A stretch of 64,000 bases of DNA from Ophryocystis elektroscirrha (lineage: Eukaryota; Apicomplexa; Conoidasida; Neogregarinorida; Ophryocystidae), in NCBI GenBank assembly GCA_030141585.1, contig JAQIFP010000038.1, positions 1 to 64,000 of the forward strand. Reading direction: 5' to 3'. The notes under the pieces were generated by a model. It had not been told where the DNA came from and searched no databases. It worked only from the letters and a program-made list of their open reading frames with translations. Shown piece by piece: positions 1 to 13,896 of this stretch; within the stretch, counting starts at the first letter, position 1, and every line of letters starts with the position of its first letter. The translations under genes were made by a program, and so were the position numbers.

Positions 1-120
1 ATATACATATATACATATATACATATATACATATATACATATATACATATATACATATATACATATATACATATATACATATATACATATATACATATAT
101 ACATATATACATATATACAT
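1..120. repeat. (ATATACAT)15 tandem array
   Basis: Fifteen perfect copies of the 8-bp unit ATATACAT open the window, followed to about 155 by degenerate copies. The same unit recurs in the Ykt6 intron near 51450-51720, next to an assembly gap. It is simple-sequence DNA with no coding sense; the ORFs that cross it are artefacts. Confidence 0.95.
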
Positions 121-282
121 ATGTACACATATACATATGTACATATATACATAGGCAATAATGTAGATACTTCCATTTTCATTAGCTAGTGTATTTATTC
201 AACAACATCACTTGATATAGGTCTATTTATATATATATATATATATATTACAATTCACATGTATTGATGATTATTGAAATAT

Positions 283-939
283 TCATAATAAATATAGCAC
301 AATTTGATCAAATAACGCATATAAATTGTATTTAAAATATTGGATATTATTTTGCATATTTTGCAGTGTAAATAATAACGTATTCAAAATATTTTGTAAT
401 ATATTGAGTATTATTAATGTTAACTTTTTACGTAAATTCAAGTTTCTGAGCTAATTAAATGATTATGACACCTTTGTTTTGTAGTTATAATTAATTTGTA
501 GCCCTAAATTACCATATTCATGATTTTTAGGGTCATCTAAGAGAGAAAAAAGTTCATCTAAGTGACACACGGCGTTTTCAGGGAAGCCGTTCTTGCGTGG
601 ACCATAATGACACTTTGTAAATGTAAGAGCCAATAAACGTTTAACATGCTCTTGCGAGGGATCACAATTTGGAACAGCAATTTTTTTGAAATTATTAATT
701 GCCGCAGCCCAACAATTCTACGTAAATTCAATGATGATTACAATATTTAATAAATGTATTTAATGAAAACATTAATGAACCATTACATTGTCAGAAAATT
801 TTAATAATTGCTGCCAATTTTTTTCTCCAAGTGCTTTTAGGGTTTCAGCATCAGATAGAGAAATTTTTTGACTTTCACTTGACCAAACGAAAGGTGCATG
901 GATTAAGAATAAAGCAAAGAAGCTATTAAGCACATTCAT
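283..939 (-). CDS. KAR5/GEX1/Brambleberry-family nuclear fusion (karyogamy) protein
   Basis: The model has three exons (939-787, 717-472, 450-283), about 188 aa. Intron 1 is 69 nt and intron 2 is 21 nt, with GT...AG ends and consistent phases. The N-terminus is a signal peptide (MNVLNSFFALFLIHAPFVWS). Exon 2 opens with N-C-W-A-A-A-I, then a second Cys, an R-x-L-A-L-T-F-T-K-C-H block, a G-F-P element and another Cys followed by L-D-E. As I recall it, this is the Cys signature of the KAR5/GEX1/Tht1 family: CW..A, C, R..A...(S/T).C, G..P..C, LDE. Family members sit in the nuclear envelope/ER and are needed for gamete nuclear fusion. The tail from 450 is a helical, hydrophobic stretch, as expected for the coiled-coil or membrane part. 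If the 21-nt intron is not real, the protein ends at a TAA at 463-465. It is divergent from AFG2. Confidence 0.62.
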
Positions 940-1502
940 TAGGTCCTGTGTACATTTACAATAAAATTACTCTATATTATTCAGCAAAAATAAAATAATC
1001 TTTTATAGGTATGCTTATTTATATATTAAACATTATACATAATTTTAAAGTTATTTTTTTATTTTTTTTTTAATGACTGTATACTAGTATGTTTTAAATA
1101 TTTTTTAACTATAACCCTTTATAAATTTTTTAGTCTTCATTTAAATACTTACGTCTAATTTGTACAAACTATTTGTATTTATTACACAGAATACAACAAT
1201 ACATGTATTTCTTAAGATAATTTATAATTTAAGCATTTCTTAACATCGTTGAGCTTAATTAAGCTCAAATATATTTGCTGTATCTTTATATAATCAAACT
1301 AATAAAATTATGTTTTATGTTTAATGGTTAAAGTAGCTGCAGTTATTTTTATGGTTATAGTACAATGAGCAAATTAAAGCATATATTATTATTATTATTA
1401 TTCTAAAATTTGATGATAAGAGAGAATCTATGTTTATTTTGGATATGTGGCTTTTAGGCAACATTATATGTATATTATGGGAAGTCGGGTTTATAGACTA
1501 AA
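940..1502. promoter_or_regulatory. Divergent intergenic region between the KAR5-like gene and AFG2
   Basis: This 563-bp AT-rich spacer lies between two start codons and must hold both promoters. It contains a perfect 20-bp palindrome at 1249-1268 (TTGAGCTTAATTAAGCTCAA) and a run of ATT repeats near 1384-1402. No coding exon is evident on either strand. Confidence 0.5.
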
Positions 1503-5113
<3,611 letters not shown>

Positions 5114-5259
5114 ATGAATTCAGTAATTTTTCATAACATTATTTATTTTACTCAAGTTATTTATAATAAATTTATTTACTTTGACGCTAGTTATATCATT
5201 CAAAAATAAACATTTATTAGTGAAAATTGTTCAAATTTAGTCCTGGATCTGTGCAAATA

Positions 5260-6650
5260 ATGACTCTAGTAAATTATTCTGTAATACTTCCTACATACAA
5301 TGAAAGGGAAAATTTACCTATTATTGTTACTTGGATTTATGAAGCTTTTAAATCTATGTACAGTATATGATATATTATTATAACATATAATTAATGTAAT
5401 AAAAGTTTACGTTTGATACAGCTTAATAATTGTTAAAAAAAATAATACTGCATATAATTATTGTATTTTAAATAGAAATATAATTCATATAATATATTCA
5501 AGTTAATTGAAAGCTGTGTTTGAATAATTGATAATAAAAAAAAATTTTATTTGAAATTTAACAACTACCTGCCATTCTAAAAAAACATACAAACTTGATA
5601 TTCTTCATACAAAACAGAGGGGAAAAAGCCGAAATTATTGTGGTAGACGATAATAGTCCTGACGACACAGCTGGGGAATGTAGGAAGCTACAGAATATAT
5701 ACACCTCGGAATTTCTAGTTAGTAATGTAATATTTTATTAATCTAAGTAGAAATTGAAAGAACGCCCGAAAAAGCTGGGACTTGGTTCCGCATATTCTGA
5801 TGCATTTGATATGTGCCAAGGAAAGTTTTTGTTATTAATGGATGCTGATTTATCGCATGATGTATGCATATTGTAAATTATATTTCTTAAGCCTAAATAC
5901 ATACCTGAGTTCATATCTAAACAAAAAGAAGCAGATTATGATATTGTCGCAGGATCAAGATACATCCAAGAAGGTGGTGTATGCGGCTGGAGCATGAAGC
6001 GTATAATTATGAGTTGTACCGCAAAAACTTTAAGTATGAAACTTATTAACACACAATAATGAATACATGTATATTTTTGCGTGCGTATGTCGTTAAGTAT
6101 ATTACTGCTCTCAAATTGAAAAGCAGTATATATATTTAAGGATCCATATTGAAGATTAAATAGTAGTTTCAATATTTTATTCATGTTGCAGCAATTATTA
6201 TAACTAGATAATTTTTAAATTATGTGCTTATGTATAATATATAGTTAAAGGTTATCAAAAATATTTATAACATTTTTTAGCTCTATGCCTTATGGGCAAC
6301 AAAACAACTGACGTTACTGGTTCTTTCCGATTGTATAAAAGAAGTGCTTTTAGTAAATTGTTAAATCAAGTAACATCTACAGGTATATTAATTCTTATAA
6401 ATTAAATCTTAAAGGGTATACTTTTCAAACAGAAATAATTTTAAGAGCTGAATTGAACGGAATGTCTATAGCGGAGGTCCCAATTGTTTTTGTTGACCGT
6501 ATTTATGGGAATTCAAAATTAGGTAACTTTTTAATTATAAGCGACAAATTAATTTGAACAATTTTATTTATACAATGTATGATTTTTTTAGATGTCAAAG
6601 AATTAGGAGCTTACTTAACTGTATTTTTTATGTTATACTTCTCATACTAA
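5260..6650 (+). CDS. DPM1: Dolichol-phosphate mannosyltransferase catalytic subunit
   Basis: Seven exons (5260-5357, 5618-5717, 5751-5861, 5892-6033, 6281-6382, 6415-6522, 6592-6650) give 239 aa. The enzyme moves mannose from GDP-mannose to dolichol phosphate at the ER membrane, supplying N-glycan, GPI and O-mannose synthesis. It is a GT-A fold, GT2-family protein: [13 protein letters not shown] at the N-terminus, [22 protein letters not shown], the metal-binding [19 protein letters not shown] and [16 protein letters not shown]. It lacks the C-terminal membrane segments of the yeast-type enzyme, so it resembles the short class (human DPM1) that relies on DPM2/DPM3-like partners; no such partner is visible nearby. 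Introns 2, 3 and 5 are 33, 30 and 32 nt. The start is 146 bp after the AFG2 stop. Confidence 0.93.
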
Positions 6651-7427
6651 AAAGCTTACACATATTATAGTGCAGCTAATTATTTAAATATCCAGCTATA
6701 AGAAATAAAATTATTTACAAATTTTTCCATGTAAATATTTATTTCTGTCCACAAAATAATTTATTCTCTAAATTAATTTGACACGGTAGTTAAACTTTGA
6801 AGTACCAAATATTAAACATAAATCTTAGTTGATGAAACATTGAGAATTAATTTGGGTTTCAATTAACTAATTAATTCGATTAGGTGTCTCCTGTTTTAAT
6901 TTATAGGTCTATGCTGCAAAAGTCAAATTGAATTTATTTCAGTAAACGTATTGTTTTTACTGAGTTCATTGCACAATATTTCTGGTTTTTGAGTTATGTT
7001 TAGCTATCAGTATTAATTTATATACCAATATCCATAAATGGACATCATCAATTTACAGTGCAATAGTCTGAATCTTGGCGCTCAAACAGTAGACGTGAAA
7101 GATAGCGACCAAACTACACGACTTCTGCCTGTCTGTTCTATTTATAAGTTGATACAATATTTGTAGATATGAATATATTTTACAGATATGTACAAATTAT
7201 CAAATATATGTAGCTATATAGGAATTTGTAGAAATTAAGCTCAATTTGAATTCATCAATACATGTGCGTTACGCACTTATATTATGGAATTTTTTAATTG
7301 AAGTTGCATGTATTCTATGTGAGCATAGATTACACTGCAATGTATTTTATATGATAGCGATTATAAATTATCAAAATACTTATAATATATAACAGTAATC
7401 ATTTCTCATTGGAGTATATTTCAGTAT
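6651..7427. other. Intergenic region between DPM1 and the KH gene
   Basis: There is no ORF or exon I can support over 777 bp. Most is A/T-rich. A stretch at about 7055-7140 is clearly less AT-rich than its surroundings (GGCGCTCAAACAG, AGATAGCGACC, CTGCCTGTCTG) and is unexplained. It has no tRNA B-box and no U-snRNA match I recognise. Confidence 0.4.
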
Positions 7428-10400
7428 ATGGATTCTGAGAAATCTCAATCTGAGAATGCAGGGTTAAATAAGTCCAATCCAGTAGAACGCGATGAGAACA
7501 TGGTTGGAGGTAATTCGCAAACAATATGCTATATTTTATTATTTTAGTAAACGATGTGTATTTTAGTGGCTCAAAACAGTCTGATGTTGTTGAAGATATT
7601 CGGTCAAACGAGTTGGAAAGCTGTGATAATCCAAATTTTGAGGCTAGCGAATATATTCATCTAGAAGATGAAGATGATTATCTTTTACCCGACAACTCTG
7701 AAGATTTTGAGAAAGAGGAGAAATCTTTGACGAAATCCAACTTACCGATTCAAACAAATGATGAGCAGCATATTAACATCAGAGCCATTGATTCTGATGT
7801 GAAAAATGCCCGCAAACGTGTCACTCCGACACAACGAAGACACATGAAAATTGATAATAGATTTCAACCAGTGTTGCATTCATTTCAAAGTGTTCCTTTT
7901 CGTATATTACTGCCAGAATTATGGACTCGTAAGTTTCTATACGTAATTATATTATAAATTAAAAGTAATAGAATTTTAAATAATGTATTTACAATTGTAA
8001 ATTAAAAAAAAATAAATCAGTAATTATTATAAATTTAATTATGTCTTAATTATTGTATAAAGGTAATTTATTTTAATCAATATTGAGTCATACTTATGTT
8101 TGATACGCAGCTAAAAAAATATCTAAATTCAATCAATTTTGCTTTCTAAAAATAACTATAAATAATAGGTCACTTATTGGGAAAAGGAAATAAATTTATA
8201 AAATTTGTTGCTTACGATACATCTGCGTACATTCAAGTTGTGAAAAAACACAAAATATCAAATTTAGAGGATCAAATTGTACTGATCTCTGGGTACGCTG
8301 CTTACCTAGCGTATAATACATATTTTGAAAATAAACTGTTCAATTGTACTTCAATAATGCAGGTCAAGTACAAAAAACCAAATGGCAGGTTTGGCTGAAA
8401 TGCTTACGTGGCTCCAAAAAAGTATCAATCAGACTTTAGTCGATTCTGAAAGCCAGTTGGCTTTAACAATATTAGTTCCCGAAAAAGCTGTCAGCGCTTT
8501 AATAGGCTACAAAGGCTCAACCATAAATCGGATAGCGTAAGTAAATTAAACATTAATCTACATAAAACATATATACATTAAATAATAATTATATTGACTT
8601 TAAATTAAATGGGGATCCTGAATCAGTAAACACTGTGGATGCGAAATATATATTGTACTTGACTCACCACCATTGACCTATAAAGGATTCTCTGATCGTG
8701 CCGTGATTATACGTGGAAAAAGCTTTAATTTTATTGCATCTGCTGTTGCACATCTCCACGAAACCTTAAATGATTTATTTAGAAGACACAAATTGACGGG
8801 TAATGACTTAAGTCGGAATTCCTAATCTTTGAAATAGAAGCTGACTTTCTTCATTTTATACAAAAAGAAGGAAGAGCACCTATACCTAGACGAAAAAAAG
8901 ATAATAATCAAAAGCTTAACACTGCTGATAATAATACGAAAGCACTACAAAGTTCATCTGAAGCTAAAAAAGGTGTTGCTATTGAAAAGCAATCAGATTT
9001 TGTTGTCAAACGTGGTGGTATGTGTTCAATAATAATTTGTAATTTTGAATAGGTCATGAAGATAAATTGGATTATCAACCCTCAGCTCTGGTTGATAGCC
9101 CGGAACAATTCACTTATTTATTGAAAAACGCGTTTAACCATGTATTTGTTCAACTAATTCTTAATAAAACACATGGTAAGCTTAAAAAAATAAAAAAAAA
9201 GTAAATTATATATAAAAAAATGAGGTATAGTAAAAAAAAATTGACATGTCAATTTATGTGGTAAAAAATGTACTATATTATATAAATCTATATATTAAAA
9301 TTAATTATACAACAATATATTGAAAATAGAACAAAAACAACAATATAAATAAAATATTTCATATATAACTTAAATATTAGCAATTTAAGCATTTTTTTTT
9401 ATTACTTTACATTTAGCATATTGGATTATTGGGAATTCTGGTTGTCGTAAACGTGAAATTGAATCCAGATTCTCTGTCGTGTTAAAAATTTATCATACAA
9501 ATGTCATAGATGCTTCGGAACGAATTGTTAATTTTAGAGGACAGTTACTCAACGTTTGTAGAGCCATCAATTTCATATTTACTACTTATGATCAAAGTGC
9601 TTCAGTTACTACGGCTATCAGTATACCTAACAAACCTGTTTTGAATACATCACTTAATAACCTTGTAAGAATTTTTAATAATATCGTTTTGTTGTTATTG
9701 TCAAATCAATATAACAAGATTTGCTCCTAAATCAAAGTCTCAATTTGTTGTTTTTTTAGTGTGAGTATGTTACTAAACAAATGAATATAAACGCCTGGCT
9801 TGTTCCCAGTCAAATTCCTTCTACAAACGTCAGTTTGTTGTATTTAGCAGGTAAATTTACAAATTTTTACTAATTAATCAAAGGTTCCTCAAGTGTTAAA
9901 GTAAATGCTTTATTGCTTATAATTCAACAATTGACTCATTTGACTATCTCGAGAACATCCGCTCCTCTAGGTACTACTAAAAAAAGGCGTTTCTCCGAGA
10001 TACCTCAAAAAAATATAGCGCCTCCTGAAGCAACTTTTGTTGAAAAGGCTTCAAAATTAACGTAATATACTAGTTTAATTAAAAAAAAATATTTATGCAG
10101 CAAATAAATTTAATTAGTTTAATTTATTATTCTGATTTTTATATTATGTTATGTAGATTTCCCAAAGTCATTACAACTTCACAGTTATTTACAGTTAACG
10201 TTTCGTTCAAATACCAATCTGAAATTATATCTGAAGGTATAATGACGTTAAAAAAACAAAATTTTTAGTACAAGAAAAAGAAACAATACTTCAGCTGAGC
10301 CGGATGCTTAAACAACGTATTGGGAATATACAACTGACTCATCGTATAAAACGTGAAAATAATTGTCAGGAAATTAATATCCAAATTACAGGTTAGAATA

Positions 10401-10676
10401 TTATTTATGGTTAAAAAAAGGTTCTATATTCAATTGTATACAAATGACTGTTATTTTTCTTTATTTAAAATAATTTGTTTTATTATTTTAGGTACCCCCA
10501 TCGGTAATTCAACGTCAATACTACTATTACATGAGTTTTTTATGAATCTTGCCGATGAGAAGGCAACAGAACTGCCTGAATTTCAAAAACCTTTACCAAT
10601 ACGTCATTTATTGTGTTCCGATGTAGAAGAAGGTGAAAATACCAGTAAAAAATTATTTCCTATGACTTTTTTATGA
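7428..10676 (+). CDS. Multi-KH-domain RNA-binding protein
   Basis: Thirteen exons (7428-7509, 7548-7928, 8169-8310, 8363-8536, 8627-8799, 8838-9017, 9053-9175, 9417-9664, 9760-9850, 9884-10061, 10157-10236, 10269-10391, 10492-10676) give about 719 aa. The N-terminal ~110 residues are acidic and low-complexity. KH-like repeats follow: FRILLPELWTRHLLGKGNKF with GxxG GKGN, LALTILVPEKAVSALIGYKG with GYKG, and a third, WIIGNSGCRKREIESRF. A basic linker (PRRKKDNN) separates repeats 2 and 3. Further repeats without a clear GxxG may lie in the C-terminal half, which has beta-alpha-like segments. The layout resembles vigilin/PCBP-like proteins, but I cannot name the orthologue. The protein should bind single-stranded RNA. 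The splice at 8310/8363 was chosen because it keeps the KH1 helix in frame, and it is the least certain junction. Confidence 0.75.
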
Positions 10677-10834
10677 TGTTATCAATTGCGTTTTTTTTGT
10701 TTATTATGTTGCATTTGTTTATTATTTTTATATTTATTTGACAATTTAGCGCTCGTTTAATATGATTATTTATCAAACATTAATTTATATTTTTACTATA
10801 CTCGAAACAATAAAATTTGTGCTTTAAAGATTTA

Positions 10835-11581
10835 ATGATAATCGTATTGCTTATTGTATTATTTATATATTGTTTTAATTGTATTAATTATTCCAATTCT
10901 AATTGCGTATGTATCGATCGGTGTGGGTCCTCAACAAATCGGACGGAATCATGGTGTCATATCCACCCAGCACAGTGTTCCGAAAACAATTCCAAAAATG
11001 TGAAGCAAACCGGGTTCTTATTAAAAAACCTTATCAATTCGTTTGACTCAAATATAAATTCTTTGTACAAAAATAGAAGTTTGAAGGAGTTAAATACTTT
11101 AATTAGTGGATGCAATTGTCAATTAGATGATTCCGGGTACTGGGATTATTGTGATATTTCAGAAGATGACAAAGAAGAGTTTTTGTTTGATAACGAAAAA
11201 AAAACAAACTTAATACCTACACCCATTGTATCTATCAACAGTAAAGACAAAATTAGAAATCTTGCTAAAAATTTTGAGAAAGAATCCTTGAGAGAGGCAT
11301 TAGAGGGAGATTTTTTGAAAGAATTTATGAAAGATATTGAAAAATCGAATCGAATTGACGAAAAAGAAGTTGAAGAACATAAAGTTAAAAATAATCAAAA
11401 TAAGAAGCCTAAAACCAGTAATTCCATTAAGAAAAATTTTGGTAACGACCAAAAAAAAGATTTAAAAACCTCTAGAATTGATTTAAAAGATAAAAAAAAC
11501 GTTCGCTCTACAAAACCTTTTTTTAATAAGAAAGAAAATGATACATTAAATAAAAACAAAAAGAGAACAAAATCAAGTTAA
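10835..11581 (+). CDS. Secreted or membrane-anchored Cys-rich protein with Lys-rich tail
   Basis: This single-exon ORF of 248 aa starts at the first in-frame ATG (10835). It begins with a strong hydrophobic signal/anchor (MIIVLLIVLFIYCFNC). A Cys/Trp module follows: C-V-C-x3-C-x(n)-S-W-C-H-I-x-P-x-x-C, then about 60 residues later C-N-C-Q...Y-W-x-Y-C. The second half is highly charged, with alternating Lys/Glu and then Lys/Asn/Ser, and no second membrane segment or GPI signal. I do not recognise the family. Paired Cys and a W-C-x-I motif after a signal peptide suggest a disulfide-bonded extracellular module, and the charged tail looks disordered. It lies 158 bp after the KH gene and ends 71 bp from the convergent adenylosuccinate synthetase. 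Confidence 0.6.
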   Translation: MIIVLLIVLFIYCFNCINYSNSNCVCIDRCGSSTNRTESWCHIHPAQCSENNSKNVKQTGFLLKNLINSFDSNINSLYKNRSLKELNTLISGCNCQLDDSGYWDYCDISEDDKEEFLFDNEKKTNLIPTPIVSINSKDKIRNLAKNFEKESLREALEGDFLKEFMKDIEKSNRIDEKEVEEHKVKNNQNKKPKTSNSIKKNFGNDQKKDLKTSRIDLKDKKNVRSTKPFFNKKENDTLNKNKKRTKSS

Positions 11582-11652
11582 TTTTTTTCAAAATATTCAA
11601 TTTTGCAATTTAATCATTGAATAATGAGCGTTTATACAATAAAGTATTAAGA

Positions 11653-13831
11653 CTATCTCAGGATAAGTGCAGTTCTATTTTGACCGATTCCAATCTATGC
11701 AATAGTTAACAAATGTAAAGTTTGAGTACCCATTTGATAGGGACATTAAGGAACCTTTCTATGAATAATACATATTTCTATCGAACTAATATAAATGAAT
11801 ATTTTGTACTTGCGCATTTTCAGGAAAACTTTCAAAAGATTCACATGAACTAATATTTTCAGTCCAGCCAGAAAATGATTCATATATAGGTTCAATCATT
11901 TTATATTCCGCATCAGTGACGGGTAATTCATAAGGCTGCAAAAGACCTGCTTTTATTATTTTTAAAACAATATCTAACCTTTAGTTTTATGCTTATAATA
12001 TGTGCAAATTTTTATTTCTTTTAAACCCGTCAATATATCAAGTTTTGTTAAGTTTATGGAAGTTAAGCCACAGATTAAAGATGTATAACTAAGCAAATGA
12101 AGTAGCGGACATATATATGTACTTGACTAAAACCAAGTCTAGCCACCCACATCTTCGAGAACGTTTAGTTGTAGCTCCATATTCTTTACCTTCCTTTATT
12201 AAAATATCATATACACTGTCTAAAGAAATAACGGGTTTTTTTTAATTAAAAAAGAGTAAGTGAATCGTTATATTGCATTGTAAATTAGACTATATTACGT
12301 AATAAACTTCTTAGACAAATGCTTATATGGTATTGTGATTATATATAAGCATAGTAATAAAAATATTTAGATTGTATTCAAAAACAAGGTATTTGACGAG
12401 ATTTTGTAATTAAATTAATTTATTAATTAAATGATACCATGTAATTCGGTTGGGAAAGGACCATTTCCTACTCTTGTGGTGTACGCTTTTACAACTCCAA
12501 TTATATTTTGCAGATAACGTGTTGCAATTCCAAGTCCGTTTAAAATTCCACCCACAGCCTGAGTGAAGGCTTTTAAAATATCTCAAATGTCATTAGTATA
12601 TTTAAGAATATAAGAAAATAGTATTATATATATATATATATATAAGTTTTGTCAAAATATGAGCTTTATTTCTGTACTATGTATATATGTTATTTAAAAT
12701 AACTAAAATGGCTTAATAACCAACTTACAACAGAGGAAGATGTAACATAAGGATATGTTCCAAAATCTATATCTAAATGCATTGCATTAGCTCCTTCAAT
12801 TAAAATTTTTTTATTTTCTCTAATTTGCTTATTTATCCAGCAAATCCCATCAACAACATTAGGTCTAAAAAACTATATAATAGTTAAAATTAATGCATTA
12901 CTTCAAGTAACTCTTTATGTTCTTCTAATTCTTTCTGGCCATCGTAATCTTCTAAATTATACAATTTTTTATATACTGTCCAAAGATTTTGAAACTAACA
13001 TAACGTATATAATTTTCTTCGAAATGATAATTTACTTTAGATTGGAAATTAGACCAATCCAATAAATCAGCTATGCGGATGCCTTTTCTTGACATTTTGG
13101 ATACATAGCAAGGACCGATTCCTCTTCTTGTTGTTCCTATAGTATTTAAACTTGGATTTGTTTCGTTTAGTGTATCAATAACCATATGTAAATCAAAAAG
13201 AATATGTGCTCTTGATGATATAAGTAACCTAAATTGTGCATGACACTTATCTAATTTACTGTTCACGGGCTTTAGGGTTTGATTTCTCTAATTGAATTAA
13301 TTCCTATAATTCGCAGTAATTTCAGATACCATAACGTACTTCTTTCAAGCTTTTTAAATGTACAACGACACCATGACCCAAAAGATTCATTTTATCTTTA
13401 TATAACATCCCGCAAGGCAGTAGATGAAATACATGTTTCTTTCCGTTTAAATATATAGTATGTCCAGCATTTGCACCACCTATTTAATGATATTTTAGAG
13501 TTAATATAAATTATTAATACAAAATTTAAGTTAAAATTTTTCATAAACAGCTTGTTATTGGAGAAAAAAAGAAAACAACTATTTTTTTTTATTTCATAAC
13601 AAGTGTTGAAAAGGGAGCAAACATTTTTATGAATATTGCAAAATTAATCAATCAGGTAATTACTATAAATTTTTGAAAAAATATAAAGTATAGATACTCA
13701 ATCATTTGTTAAATAATACCGTTGTATCTCGCGCAAACATCATTATCAGTTGCAAGATAATCCACAAGCTTTCCTTTTCCTTCGTCTCCCCATTGAGTAC
13801 CAATAACCGCAGTAATTTGCGGACTTGACAT
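11653..13831 (-). CDS. Adenylosuccinate synthetase
   Basis: Eleven exons run from the ATG at 13831 to TAG at 11653: 13831-13720, 13479-13340, 13287-13005, 12951-12902, 12872-12729, 12558-12438, 12219-12123, 12088-11979, 11946-11810, 11777-11730, 11694-11653. They join to 427 aa, the usual length. The enzyme condenses IMP with aspartate using GTP, the first step from IMP to AMP. Family blocks in order are [19 protein letters not shown] (P-loop-like, with the catalytic Asp), [65 protein letters not shown], and the C-terminal VPIKWIGIGQNR. Five introns are 29-35 nt. The short spacer to RPB1 implies a shared promoter. An in-frame GTG at 13909 could extend the protein upstream, but the ATG matches the family start. 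Confidence 0.93.
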
Positions 13832-13896
13832 AATAATATAATTGAGACCTGGACCACGTCGGTGCCATCGCGAAAAAGTCGCCCGGCCATTATAAA
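13832..13896. promoter_or_regulatory. 65-bp bidirectional start region between ADSS and RPB1
   Basis: The two start codons face away from each other with only 65 bp between them. The stretch is unusually GC-rich for this window (CGACGTGGTCCAGG-like sequence on the minus strand, GTCGCCCGGCC on the plus). TATAAA directly precedes the RPB1 ATG. Both 5' UTRs must be minimal or overlap the opposite gene. Confidence 0.6.

Noticed and set aside
8311..8398. Continuation of the KH1 exon to a TGA at 8398
   Set aside because: Reading through the 52-nt intron 8311-8362 leaves the KH domain cut and the next exon out of frame.
13702..13890. Minus-strand ORF starting MAGRLF overlapping exon 1 of adenylosuccinate synthetase
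   Set aside because: Different frame from the conserved [13 protein letters not shown] block; a shadow of the real exon.
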